From assembly GCA_045627705.1 (NCBI GenBank), contig JAZQOE010000093.1:1-9610 (forward strand): a stretch of DNA of 9,610 bases, given 5' to 3'. A program made the position numbers and the translations under genes. Origin of the DNA: JBMNHG01 sp045627705. GTDB lineage: Bacteria > Verrucomicrobiota > Kiritimatiellia > RFP12 > JBMNHG01. The notes below the pieces were generated by a model. The model was not told the origin of the DNA, did not search any database, and saw only the letters and a program-made list of their open reading frames with translations. Below, one piece after another: positions 1-6,303 of this stretch; the first letter of the stretch is position 1, and the number at the start of each line of letters is the position of its first letter.

Positions 1-422
1 AAAAATGGATATACTGGCCTTCTCGTGCTGTCGTAATCGGCAAAGGTGGGGAAAGGCAGGGCAAACCTCGAAAATACGAGGTTAAGGTATTCGTCCGATG
101 TAAGTGAGCCGACACCCTGGGCAAGAAGACGACAAATATCCGTACAAACAAGCTTATTCCCTATGGATGTCGCCAGCAATGAACATCTAAAGACCCTTGC
201 GTAATTTCTCCACACGGTATAGTGGTCCGGTGCGAACGGCAATTCAGTTGCCGACATCAATGGAACTCTCAATGGATCTTCGTTGGAATCGAGGGAAACT
301 CCATTGAGAGAACACAGCGTCGTCGCGATTCTGACGATGCTTTCATAGTTGAAATAGGCCAGACGGCCTTGATCCCAGCGCCATCTCATTTCGCAATCCC
401 GGACATCGAAACAAACCTTCAT
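1..422 (-). CDS. Unrecognised protein, N-terminal 140 residues, runs off left edge
   Basis: Reading the minus strand from ATG at 422-420 gives 140 codons without a stop, to the window edge. The protein begins MKVCFDVRDCEMRWRW and includes YTVWRNYARVFRCSLLATS, followed by LPFPTFADYDSTRRPVYPF at the edge. Composition is that of a folded cytoplasmic protein: mixed charged and aromatic residues, no signal peptide, no transmembrane segment. An in-frame TGA lies upstream (near 484-486) with no other ATG between, so 422 is the first ATG; no good Shine-Dalgarno precedes it, and Met12 is an alternative start. I do not recognise the family. The helical, aromatic-rich stretch after residue 70 faintly recalls N-terminal regions of some restriction or defence proteins, but that is only an impression. 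The gene is real by length and composition; its function is unknown. Confidence 0.72.
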   Translation of the reverse strand, partial: MKVCFDVRDCEMRWRWDQGRLAYFNYESIVRIATTLCSLNGVSLDSNEDPLRVPLMSATELPFAPDHYTVWRNYARVFRCSLLATSIGNKLVCTDICRLLAQGVGSLTSDEYLNLVFSRFALPFPTFADYDSTRRPVYPF

Positions 423-452
423 TCCCGCGCCATGCGACGCACATAAGGTAAC

Positions 453-477
453 AAAAAAACACCTTCGTTGGAAGTGT
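453..477 (-). terminator. Hairpin followed by T7, intrinsic-terminator-like
   Basis: On the minus strand, arm ACACTTC pairs with GAAGGTGT (one bulged G) around the loop CAAC, and seven T follow at 459-453. It lies about 30 bp before the ATG at 422. It may end transcription arriving from the large secreted-protein gene, or act as an attenuator for the left-edge gene. There is little room for a promoter between it and that ATG. Confidence 0.45.
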
Positions 478-548
478 GCTTTTCAGTTGGGAAATTGTTG
501 CAGGGCCGCCATGCAGTCGCACTTCGGAAGTCAGGCGTATGATTCCAT

Positions 549-570
549 AAAAAACGGCGCACCGTTTTTT
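549..570. terminator. A/T-flanked symmetric hairpin, bidirectional-terminator-like and repeat-related
   Basis: Perfect 9-bp inverted repeat AAAAAACGG / CCGTTTTTT with loop CGCA. It would end in a run of six T on either strand, so it can act as an intrinsic terminator in both directions. The same design (A-run, CGG core, T-run) reappears inside the integrase gene at 8409-8430 and, less completely, at 815-830. It is therefore probably a copy of a dispersed palindromic repeat as well as a possible terminator. Confidence 0.55.
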
Positions 571-580
571 CGCGTGGGTC

Positions 581-632
581 AAAACGGGGTCTGTCCCCAA
601 TTCACCAAAACGGGGTCTGTCCCCAACTCACC
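581..632. repeat. Two tandem copies of a 26-bp unit with GGGG-TCTGT-CCCC core
   Basis: The copies at 581-606 and 607-632 are adjacent and differ at one base. Each holds AAAACGGGGTCTGTCCCCAA, with an inverted GGGG/CCCC pair around TCTGT (586-598 and 612-624). The same core recurs at 8432-8444 and, as GGGG-TGTGT-CCCC, at 8996-9008 and 9134-9146. The form resembles small dispersed REP-like palindromes. Confidence 0.85.
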
Positions 633-814
633 GTAGGTCCAGAAGGTCGAGAAGCCGTTGCCCACATTGAAGCCGAACCAATTTTCGTTGGCCTCGCAAT
701 TGACGAAGCGGCACTGGTAGCTGGTGTCGATCCGGACGCCCGCGCCTGTCCAATCGGCGGTCGTGCCGTCGAAATAGACGCCAGGGAAACCATTCATGCC
801 TGTCGTGGTGAACG

Positions 815-830
815 ACGGCGCGCCGTTTTT
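815..830. repeat. GGCGCGCC-centred palindrome with T-run
   Basis: ACGGCGCGCCGT is a perfect 12-bp palindrome followed by TTTT on the plus strand, then CCCGGGGGAC. It matches the core of the hairpins at 549-570 and 8409-8430. It lies just beyond the 3' end of the large gene and inside the open frame of the orphan fragment. Confidence 0.65.
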
Positions 831-868
831 CCCGGGGGACGAGAGTGAATCTTCAAGCGCCTTGCGGT

Positions 869-3800
869 TTAGCGAAGCAGTAAGATCGTGCCGTGGGGCG
901 TTGTGTCGATGGAATCGAAGACGATGCCCTGGATTGTGGTGGTATTATTGACGATGTTGCGGATGTCGAATTCCAGCACGTCTCCCGCCTTCGCGTTGTG
1001 GACATCGAAGAAGGTCCAGTCGCAGAAATAGTAGCTGTTCACTCCGCCAGCATACTCGCCGACAGTCCCGCCAAGCGCATAGTGCGTGGGCTTGCGCATT
1101 TCGCCACGGCCCGTAAGGAAACCGATGCGGATCGGCATGCGGTGCGCCGCCTTAGAATTGAAGACAATGCGCGCCAGCGGATAATAGTCGGAACCCTGCG
1201 TGGTGATCCAGCAGTCGCCGGCGCAGATGTCGGCGATCGGGTCGGCGCCAGGTTCCGCGCGCGGATCGTCGATGAATGTCATGTCGCCATCGCCAAGATG
1301 GAACTGCCCATCGCCGCCGCCCCACTGCGCGGTGAACTCGAAGGCGGTCACGTAGTCTGTGACGTTCGAGAAGACAGTGGCGAAGCCGTTGACGGCCTCA
1401 TGGCCCGTGCCAGTGAATATCTGGCCGAGGTTCTCGCCGTTCGAGTACGGCCACGCGGTGTTGCTGTTGCCGGGGAAGATGTAACCATCGACGCCATAAG
1501 CATTGACGTTGCCGGCCAGCACGAAGTCCTTCGCGGCATCGCCATTGCCCGCGGTGGCAGTGCGGAAGTCGCGCTTGTAGCCAGTGGTGGCGGAACCCCA
1601 TCCGCCAGGCGCGGCGCCGATGTCCGTGGTCGTTGTGATATCGGTGCCGGCATACGAGACATAGAGCTCGTTGTCAGGGGCGGCGACCGTCACCGAGATG
1701 TTTGTGACGACAGGAGTGCCGATGCCATCGGAAGCGGTGAACTTGAATTTGTATGTTCCAGGGGCGCCGAATGTCACAGCGCACTCCGCCGCGCCAGGCG
1801 TGGCCATGGTGACAAGGCCTGGGAAGTTGCCATCGGCCGACCACGAAAGCGCAAGCGGATTGTCATCGGGATCGGACACCGTCGCGCCAAGCGTCGTGGC
1901 GGCGTAACCATTGTGGTAAACTGGCGTGGCGGGCGATGCGGAAACAGCGGAAATCTCCGGGAGACCGTTGACCGGAGCCACGGCGTCGAAGGTGACGAGA
2001 TCGATGAACCCGCTGCCCTGAACCGTGCGTTCGAGAATATCGAAGTCGATCGACTGGCCAGGCGCGGCATTGTGGATGTCGAAGAAGTACCAATCATAGG
2101 TGCCGTAGTTGACGACGCCCGAAACCTGCGCGACTGCGCCCGCGCAGGAGATTGCGCCGGGAGTCTGGCCAAAATAGGAAATCGCGAAACCGACACGCAC
2201 GAGAGGATAGTACTCAACGCTGTCGCCGAAGGTGGCGCGGAACGCGGGCTTCGTTTCCTGCTCCGAGGGATTGGTGAAGTTGACGACATACGCGCCGGAG
2301 CGGATGCTCGGGATATCATCGCCAATGCCGAGCAGCGGGTTGTCGATCTGCGCACCGCCGTCATTGCCGGCAATCTGCGCGCAGTTCAGAAGCTCGAATG
2401 ACGCGACAAACGGCGCGATATTCGACACGCCGCCACTGTAGCGCGTGCCGGTGTAGATCGTTCCATCGGTAAACGGCGCATCGGTGTGGCTTGTGCAGAA
2501 GCAGATGTAGCCCTCTTCGCCGTAGGCGTTCGGTTCGCCGGGAAGCACGAATGCCTTGGGAGCAGTGTTGGTGGAACGCCATGCGCTCTTGGCGCCGGAA
2601 TCGGGGGAAGCACCCCATCCAGCGGCGCCGTTGTTGTCACGGCGGTTCGTGCTGTGTTCCTTGCCCACATATTCAACGTAGAAGCTGCCGGCCGGGGGCT
2701 CGACGCGCACCGTGATGTTCGAAGTGACAGGCGCGGCGATACCATCGGAAACCGAAACCATGAAGGTGAAATCTCCGACACCGGCAAATGTGGCGTCGCA
2801 GTCCGCGGCATCCGGCGTGGCGAGCGAAACGCTGCCGTCGCGTCCATCGACAGACGCCCAATGGTACGTGAGCGGATTGTTGTCGGCATCGGTGGCGACG
2901 ACCGAAAGCGACGCGCTACCGCTTCCGTTTAGGAATGGTACCTGTGCGGGATCGGACTCAAGCGCGCTGATCACGGGCGCGCTGTTCGAAAGTGTCGGGG
3001 CGTCGAACGTGACCATTTCAATCGACGCACTGCCCTGCAGTGCATTCTCGACGGCGTAGAAATCCACGGTCTGCCCGGGCTGCGCGTTGTGGATGTCGAA
3101 GAAGTACCAGTTGTAGTAGCCATACCACGAGACGCCAGTCATCGTCGCGATGCTGGTGTCGCAGATAATGGCCGCCGGCGTCTGGCCCGCGTATGCGTTG
3201 ACGACGCCGACGCGGATGACAGGATAGTGGGCGACGTTGTCGGCGAATGTAATGCTGAAAGCGCGGTTCGTCTCCTGGACCGACGCATCGTAGAACCTCA
3301 AGAAGAATGCTCCGGAACGGATGCTGGGGAGATCCTCGCCGATCGGCTGCCTGGGATCGTCGATCTGGGCATTGCCGTCATTGCCGGCATACGTGTTCAG
3401 ATTGTCGATGGCGATGGAGGATACGTATGGCGCGACATTTTTGAAAAGATTGTCGGTCTGGAATCCGCTCGTGAGATTGCCCTCGGATGTGGCGAAGCAG
3501 ATGTAGCCGTCGCGGCCGTATGCGTTGTCTTCGCCAGGCAGGACAAATGCCTTGGGGGCGGTATTCGTGGAGCGCCATGCGCTCTTGGCGCCGGTTGTCG
3601 TGGATGTCCCCCAGCCTGCGGCGCCATTGTTGCCGCGCTGCGCGGAACTGAGGTCATAACCCATGTACTCGACATAGAAGGCTCCGGGAAGCGGTTCCGC
3701 GCGCACGGTGATGTTGGTATAGACTGGCGCGGCGATGCCGTCGGAAATGCGGGCGGTGAAGACGAAGTCGCCGATCGCGTGGAGGGTTACGGGGCAAGTC

Positions 3801-4774
3801 GCGGAGGTCGGGGTGTCAAAGGTCACAAAAGCGTCGCGTCCATTGGCGCACGACCACTGGTACGAAAGCGTATCGTTGTCGGCATCGGAAGCCGTGACGG
3901 TGAGCATGGTCAAAGCACTGCCCTCGGAGAATGTCGGATGCTGGTGCGATGCGTAGATGTCGGAAATCACGGGCGCGGAATTTTGCGGGGTGGGCGCATC
4001 GATGACGAATGCGTCGATTGAGGCGCTTCCGCTCTCGCGGTTCTCTTCAAGCTTGATATCGACGACATCGCCGGCGGCCGCGCCATCAATCTCGAAGAAA
4101 TACCAGTCGAACCAGCCGTATTGGTCCGTGCCGCAGACGACGCCTACGGCATCGCCGACCTGGATCGAGCGTGGTGCCTGGCCGCCATGCGCCACGACGC
4201 AACCGACGCGGATGCGCGGGTATGCGGCGACATTGTTGGCGAAGGTCAGGCGCAACACCGTGTTCGTCTCGACGACTGAACCATCGTAGAACCTGCAGAA
4301 GAGCGTACCTGACTGGACATCCTCGACATCGGCTCCGATTCCAAGGCTCGGATTGTCGAACTGGCTGGAGCCATCGTTGTTGCCAATGCCGCTGAAGTTC
4401 AAGACCTCGATCGACGAGACATACGGGGCGAAATCGGTGAATGTGTTGTTGCCCGCCCAGGTGCCGGAATAAAGCGCCCGGTCGAACGACGTGCCCAGAA
4501 TGCCTTGGGACGAATCGCCTGTCCAGAAGCAGAGGTAGCCGTCGCGGCCGTATGCGTTCGCCTCGCCATCGAAAACAAACGCCTTTTGCGGGGTGTCGGT
4601 CGAGCGCCATGCGGCCTTATAGCCAGTCGTGGTCGAATCGCCCCAGTTCAATCCCTTGTTCATGCCATCGCCCTGGCTTAGTTCACAGCCAAGGTATGAG
4701 AACGTCGGCGTCGCATGCGCGACCGCGACTGCGGAAAGCGCAGCCACCAATATGCCAGCAATACTCTTCTTCAT
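869..4774 (-). CDS. Large exported protein: four related modules separated by PKD/Ig-like domains
   Basis: 1301 residues from ATG 4774. That start is chosen because GGAGG at 4788-4784 lies 9 nt upstream; a GTG at 4780 is only 3 nt away. Residues 1-22 (MKKSIAGILVAALSAVAVAH) form a Sec signal peptide. Four modules follow at about 24-262, 366-594, 697-931 and 1036-1290. The first three share WRST-(N/D)TxxKAF, NAYGxxGY, IGxD, YPxIRVG, DWYFF-(D/E)I and a GS-(A/G)-(S/F)-I-(D/E) end; the fourth is divergent (NAYGVDGY and DWTFFDVHNA kept). The spacers at about 265-361, 595-692 and 935-1033 carry D-A/P-D-(D/N)-N-x-L, Y/S-x-W and ASDGI-like strands typical of PKD or Ig-like beta-sandwiches. No enzyme motif, transmembrane anchor or evident sorting signal is seen; it ends GTILLLR. 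Probably a surface or secreted binding protein, perhaps carbohydrate-binding; the ligand is unknown. Confidence 0.9.
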   Translation of the reverse strand: MKKSIAGILVAALSAVAVAHATPTFSYLGCELSQGDGMNKGLNWGDSTTTGYKAAWRSTDTPQKAFVFDGEANAYGRDGYLCFWTGDSSQGILGTSFDRALYSGTWAGNNTFTDFAPYVSSIEVLNFSGIGNNDGSSQFDNPSLGIGADVEDVQSGTLFCRFYDGSVVETNTVLRLTFANNVAAYPRIRVGCVVAHGGQAPRSIQVGDAVGVVCGTDQYGWFDWYFFEIDGAAAGDVVDIKLEENRESGSASIDAFVIDAPTPQNSAPVISDIYASHQHPTFSEGSALTMLTVTASDADNDTLSYQWSCANGRDAFVTFDTPTSATCPVTLHAIGDFVFTARISDGIAAPVYTNITVRAEPLPGAFYVEYMGYDLSSAQRGNNGAAGWGTSTTTGAKSAWRSTNTAPKAFVLPGEDNAYGRDGYICFATSEGNLTSGFQTDNLFKNVAPYVSSIAIDNLNTYAGNDGNAQIDDPRQPIGEDLPSIRSGAFFLRFYDASVQETNRAFSITFADNVAHYPVIRVGVVNAYAGQTPAAIICDTSIATMTGVSWYGYYNWYFFDIHNAQPGQTVDFYAVENALQGSASIEMVTFDAPTLSNSAPVISALESDPAQVPFLNGSGSASLSVVATDADNNPLTYHWASVDGRDGSVSLATPDAADCDATFAGVGDFTFMVSVSDGIAAPVTSNITVRVEPPAGSFYVEYVGKEHSTNRRDNNGAAGWGASPDSGAKSAWRSTNTAPKAFVLPGEPNAYGEEGYICFCTSHTDAPFTDGTIYTGTRYSGGVSNIAPFVASFELLNCAQIAGNDGGAQIDNPLLGIGDDIPSIRSGAYVVNFTNPSEQETKPAFRATFGDSVEYYPLVRVGFAISYFGQTPGAISCAGAVAQVSGVVNYGTYDWYFFDIHNAAPGQSIDFDILERTVQGSGFIDLVTFDAVAPVNGLPEISAVSASPATPVYHNGYAATTLGATVSDPDDNPLALSWSADGNFPGLVTMATPGAAECAVTFGAPGTYKFKFTASDGIGTPVVTNISVTVAAPDNELYVSYAGTDITTTTDIGAAPGGWGSATTGYKRDFRTATAGNGDAAKDFVLAGNVNAYGVDGYIFPGNSNTAWPYSNGENLGQIFTGTGHEAVNGFATVFSNVTDYVTAFEFTAQWGGGDGQFHLGDGDMTFIDDPRAEPGADPIADICAGDCWITTQGSDYYPLARIVFNSKAAHRMPIRIGFLTGRGEMRKPTHYALGGTVGEYAGGVNSYYFCDWTFFDVHNAKAGDVLEFDIRNIVNNTTTIQGIVFDSIDTTPHGTILLLR
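905..1669 (-). repeat. Secreted-protein module 4, divergent (residues about 1036-1290)
   Basis: Fourth module, starting LYVSYAGTDI. It keeps TTGYKRDFRT, KDFVLAGNVNAYGVDGY and DWTFFDVHNAKAGD but adds its own stretches, including DDPRAEPGADPIADICAGDC. It closes the protein at VFDSIDTTPHGTILLLR. Either it is the oldest copy or it is under different constraint. Confidence 0.7.
1982..2686 (-). repeat. Secreted-protein module 3 (residues about 697-931)
   Basis: Third module, starting FYVEYVGKEH. It carries SGAKSAWRSTNTAPKAFVLP, NAYGEEGYICF and DWYFFDIHNAAPGQ, and ends GSGFIDLVTFDA. Its identity with module 2 extends to DNA level around the DWYFFDIHNA codons (2067-2090 versus 3086-3108), which suggests fairly recent internal duplication. 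Confidence 0.75.
2993..3679 (-). repeat. Secreted-protein module 2 (residues about 366-594)
   Basis: Second module, starting FYVEYMGYDL. It shares TSTTTGAKSAWRST, APKAFVLPGE, NAYGRDGYICF and NWYFFDIHNAQPGQ with module 3, and ends GSASIEMVTFDAP. Modules 2 and 3 are the most alike by eye. Confidence 0.75.
3989..4705 (-). repeat. Secreted-protein module 1 (residues about 24-262)
   Basis: First of four homologous protein modules. It starts FSYLGCEL and holds AAWRSTDTPQKAFVF, NAYGRDGYLCF and DWYFFEIDGA, ending GSASIDAFVIDAPT. It is likely a beta-sandwich, judged from alternating hydrophobic strands. A PKD/Ig-like spacer follows. Confidence 0.75.
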
Positions 4775-4783
4775 AAACACGTG

Positions 4784-4788
4784 CCTCC
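4784..4788 (-). promoter_or_regulatory. Ribosome binding site of the large exported protein
   Basis: GGAGG on the minus strand, 9 nt before ATG 4774. It decides the start in favour of MKKSIAG over the GTG six bases upstream. Confidence 0.7.
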
Positions 4789-4845
4789 AAAGCAGTCAAC
4801 ATCATGATATTTCTTCCTTTCCCTGCCCGCAATCCTTTTTTTTAT

Positions 4846-4868
4846 CTTAAAGGGACAGACAATTTGAG
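4846..4868. repeat. Dispersed 23-bp motif around GGGACAG, copy 1
   Basis: CTTAAAGGGACAGACAATTT plus GAG. The sequence at 8899-8921 differs at only two of 23 bases. It contains the reverse complement of the CTGTCCC core seen in the GGGG-TCTGT-CCCC repeats, so the families may be related. It lies in the probable 5' leader of the large exported protein gene. Confidence 0.7.
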
Positions 4869-4903
4869 AATAAAAATAGCGAAAACACAAGGGAATCAAG
4901 GAA

Positions 4904-5824
4904 TTAAAACTCAAGTCGCAAGCGGAAGATATCGAGGCGGGGGACAGGACGGATTGTCGGCTCCACCGGCGGAAGAAGTTCCCGGACCGAAGAGTCGAGA
5001 CGGAAGCGATTCGCACGATGGGTGGCATCGACACCGCCGTAGATGCTGCCGGTGAACCATGTGAGTTCAAAAAATGAGGCGGCTGTGAAAAGCGCCCATT
5101 GATCATCGGAAGCAGTCTCTACCATCGCCCAGATGAAAATGCCGTTCAGGAACATCGACCTGAACATGTTGCCATACTCGCCGGCGTATGCATACCCCAT
5201 GCCGGGGATTATTCCGAGAAGCCCGCCGATACGCGGCGACTTGTCATGTCCCGCGACGTATGAATCGACAACGGATCGGGCGAGAGACGAGTCTGCGGCA
5301 AGAGAGTCATCAAGCTTATCAGCAAGGCGCTTGGCGGTGGCGTAATCGTGCGCCCGCAAGGCATCGACCGTGGCATGACGAAGCGCGATTTCGCGGCGCG
5401 CCGTTTTTTGCGCATTTGTCGCGATTGAAGAATCTGTTTCCGCTGTCACCATCGATTCCGCCCAGATGGCGGCGGAAGACCAGTCGCCGACTATTTCGTC
5501 ATGGGCGACACGGAGCCACGAATGGATGTCGCCGGCGATGGCATCGGACTGCTCCTCCTCCGCATGGTCAAGCATTCGCTCCATGCGGTCGATGCATCCC
5601 GCGAACATGTACGCCTCGGCGGCGGCGAGATAGAGATGCGCACGTGTTTCTGACGAATCTTCTTCCGCGGCGGCGCGACGGAAATCAAGGGCTGCGGCCG
5701 CGTAGTCGCCGGTATCGAAAAACGCACATGCGGAATTTAGAGGATTGGCAAAGGAGAACTGCGCACATCCGAATGACAGCGCAAGTGCGACCACAATCGA
5801 GGAGCGGGAGCGTTGCATTTTCAT
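4904..5824 (-). CDS. Exported TPR-like protein with C-terminal membrane segments, yidD-linked
   Basis: 306 residues from ATG 5824, chosen because this ATG overlaps the TGA of the preceding gene (ATGA), the usual sign of translational coupling; a TTG three codons earlier is possible. Residues 1-27 are a signal peptide ending near FSFANP. Residues about 28-185 are alanine-rich paired helices (DTGDYAAAALDFRRAAAEE, RAHLYLAAAEAYMFAG) of TPR type. Residues 201-219 (GLLGIIPGMGYAYAGEYGN) carry a PGxGYxYxGxYG turn, followed by hydrophobic segments at about 225-238 and 244-263 and FELTWFTGSIYGG. From memory, this TPR plus 'PGxGxxYxG...FExxWxxGxIY' form is found beside yidD in other bacteria. A role in envelope protein assembly is inferred. 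A GGCGCGCC palindrome lies in the gene, encoding residues TARR. Confidence 0.82.
   Translation of the reverse strand: MKMQRSRSSIVVALALSFGCAQFSFANPLNSACAFFDTGDYAAAALDFRRAAAEEDSSETRAHLYLAAAEAYMFAGCIDRMERMLDHAEEEQSDAIAGDIHSWLRVAHDEIVGDWSSAAIWAESMVTAETDSSIATNAQKTARREIALRHATVDALRAHDYATAKRLADKLDDSLAADSSLARSVVDSYVAGHDKSPRIGGLLGIIPGMGYAYAGEYGNMFRSMFLNGIFIWAMVETASDDQWALFTAASFFELTWFTGSIYGGVDATHRANRFRLDSSVRELLPPVEPTIRPVPRLDIFRLRLEF
5392..5413. repeat. GGCGCGCC palindrome inside the TPR gene
   Basis: CGCGGCGCGCCG followed by six T and GCGC on the plus strand, with the GGCGCGCC core at 5395-5402. On the coding strand it reads GCG CAA AAA ACG GCG CGC CGC, residues AQKTARR at about 138-144. It has the same A/T-run plus CGGCGCGCCG build as the intergenic copies. 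Confidence 0.55.
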
Positions 5825-6303
5825 TTCATCCAATAATCATGGTCTTCGACAGGGTCCGGATGCCGGAATTGTCCCGCGGCATTTTGCACCCAGGCATCTG
5901 AAGCCGAGGCGACGGGTTCGCGGACAAAGCGATCGGCTGTCATCGGGACGCCAAGCCAGCCATGTTTTTCCGTGGCTTCCATGAAATAGTGCGAACAGCT
6001 TGGCTCAAGGGCGCATCTGCTGCCGATTGCGGGAGAAATGAAGTTGCGGTAGAAGCCAATCACCATGCGCGAAAAGAAACCGGATGAATTACCGGTGGAT
6101 TCATTGCCGGTCATCCGCGCCGCGTCTTCTTCCGCTTCTTCGCGCAGTTCGCGCTCGAGCCGTTCGCGGCGTTCCACAAGCGAAGTGGCAACCTGTGCGC
6201 TGCCAGCGCCGTTCGATTGGGATGTTCCGTCATCGGCAACCGCAATCAACGCAAGCATCGCCGCGATTGATATCAAAGCGTATCTGGATCGAATGTATCG
6301 CAC
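5821..6303 (-). CDS. yidD: Exported YidD-domain protein (membrane protein insertion efficiency factor family)
   Basis: 160 residues from a GTG at 6303, with AGGA 6 nt upstream inside the preceding gene. Residues about 1-22 are a signal peptide or membrane anchor (YALISIAAMLALIAV). Residues 42-64 (LVERRERLERELREEAEEDA) look like a charged coiled coil. Residues 84-115, FYRNFISPAIGSRCALEPSC then SHYFMEATEKHG, match the YidD/DUF37 core: Y-R-x-x-I-S-P, G-x-R-C, P-S-C-S-x-Y. Classical YidD is a roughly 70-100-residue cytoplasmic protein that aids YidC/Sec membrane insertion and continues to a third cysteine (LRCHP). Here that position reads FVREP, so the last cysteine is missing, and the N-terminal extension predicts export. 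The gene overlaps its upstream neighbour by 31 bp and its downstream one by 4 bp. The family is secure; the function of this exported form is inferred. Confidence 0.85.
   Translation of the reverse strand: MRYIRSRYALISIAAMLALIAVADDGTSQSNGAGSAQVATSLVERRERLERELREEAEEDAARMTGNESTGNSSGFFSRMVIGFYRNFISPAIGSRCALEPSCSHYFMEATEKHGWLGVPMTADRFVREPVASASDAWVQNAAGQFRHPDPVEDHDYWMK

Larger units (their letters stand above)
579..868 (-). pseudogene. Orphan protein fragment, possibly beta-helix-like, truncated at both ends
   Basis: One minus-strand frame stays open from the end of the large secreted-protein gene through to a TGA at 581-579. It reads as protein-like sequence: MNGFPGVYFDGTTADWTGAG, then CRFVNCEANENWFGFNVG and FSTFWTYG. 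The 'FxNCxAxxNxxGFxVxN' texture is like one rung of a right-handed parallel beta-helix. The in-frame ATG at 797 has no convincing ribosome binding site, the frame begins inside the preceding gene, and the last 15 codons are repeat DNA read in frame (GTDPV, GQTPF). A GGCGCGCC palindrome interrupts it at 817-824. I read it as the remnant of a secreted-protein gene broken by repeats. An alternative is a real short ORF or a domain lost by frameshift from a neighbour. The beta-helix assignment is weak. Confidence 0.4.
4775..4903. other. Gap between the four-gene operon and the large exported protein gene
   Basis: This 129-bp gap holds the ribosome binding site above and the 23-bp sequence at 4846-4868. 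On the minus strand a weak promoter-like pair, TTGATT and TATTTT about 15 bp apart, lies around 4870-4900, but I cannot support it well. No convincing terminator for the operon is visible. The large gene may be read through from the operon or have its own promoter. Confidence 0.4.

Noticed and set aside
64..83. AACCTCG/CGAGGTT hairpin as part of an RNA gene or intron
   Set aside because: It lies inside the left-edge coding frame. I could not fit tRNA, RNase P or group II intron features.
222..446. 74-codon plus-strand frame
   Set aside because: Antisense to the open, better-composed 140-codon minus-strand gene at 1-422.
581..632. CRISPR array
   Set aside because: The two units are directly adjacent with no spacers, and no cas gene is present.
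893..2401. 502-codon plus-strand open frame
   Set aside because: It is antisense to the large exported protein, rich in Arg, Asp and Ala with no domain or ribosome binding site. It is a shadow of the GC-rich repeat gene on the other strand.
3089..4021. 310-codon plus-strand open frame
   Set aside because: Antisense to modules 1-2 of the exported protein. It echoes the first shadow frame (VDVEEVPVV-like repeats), as expected from the repeated gene opposite.
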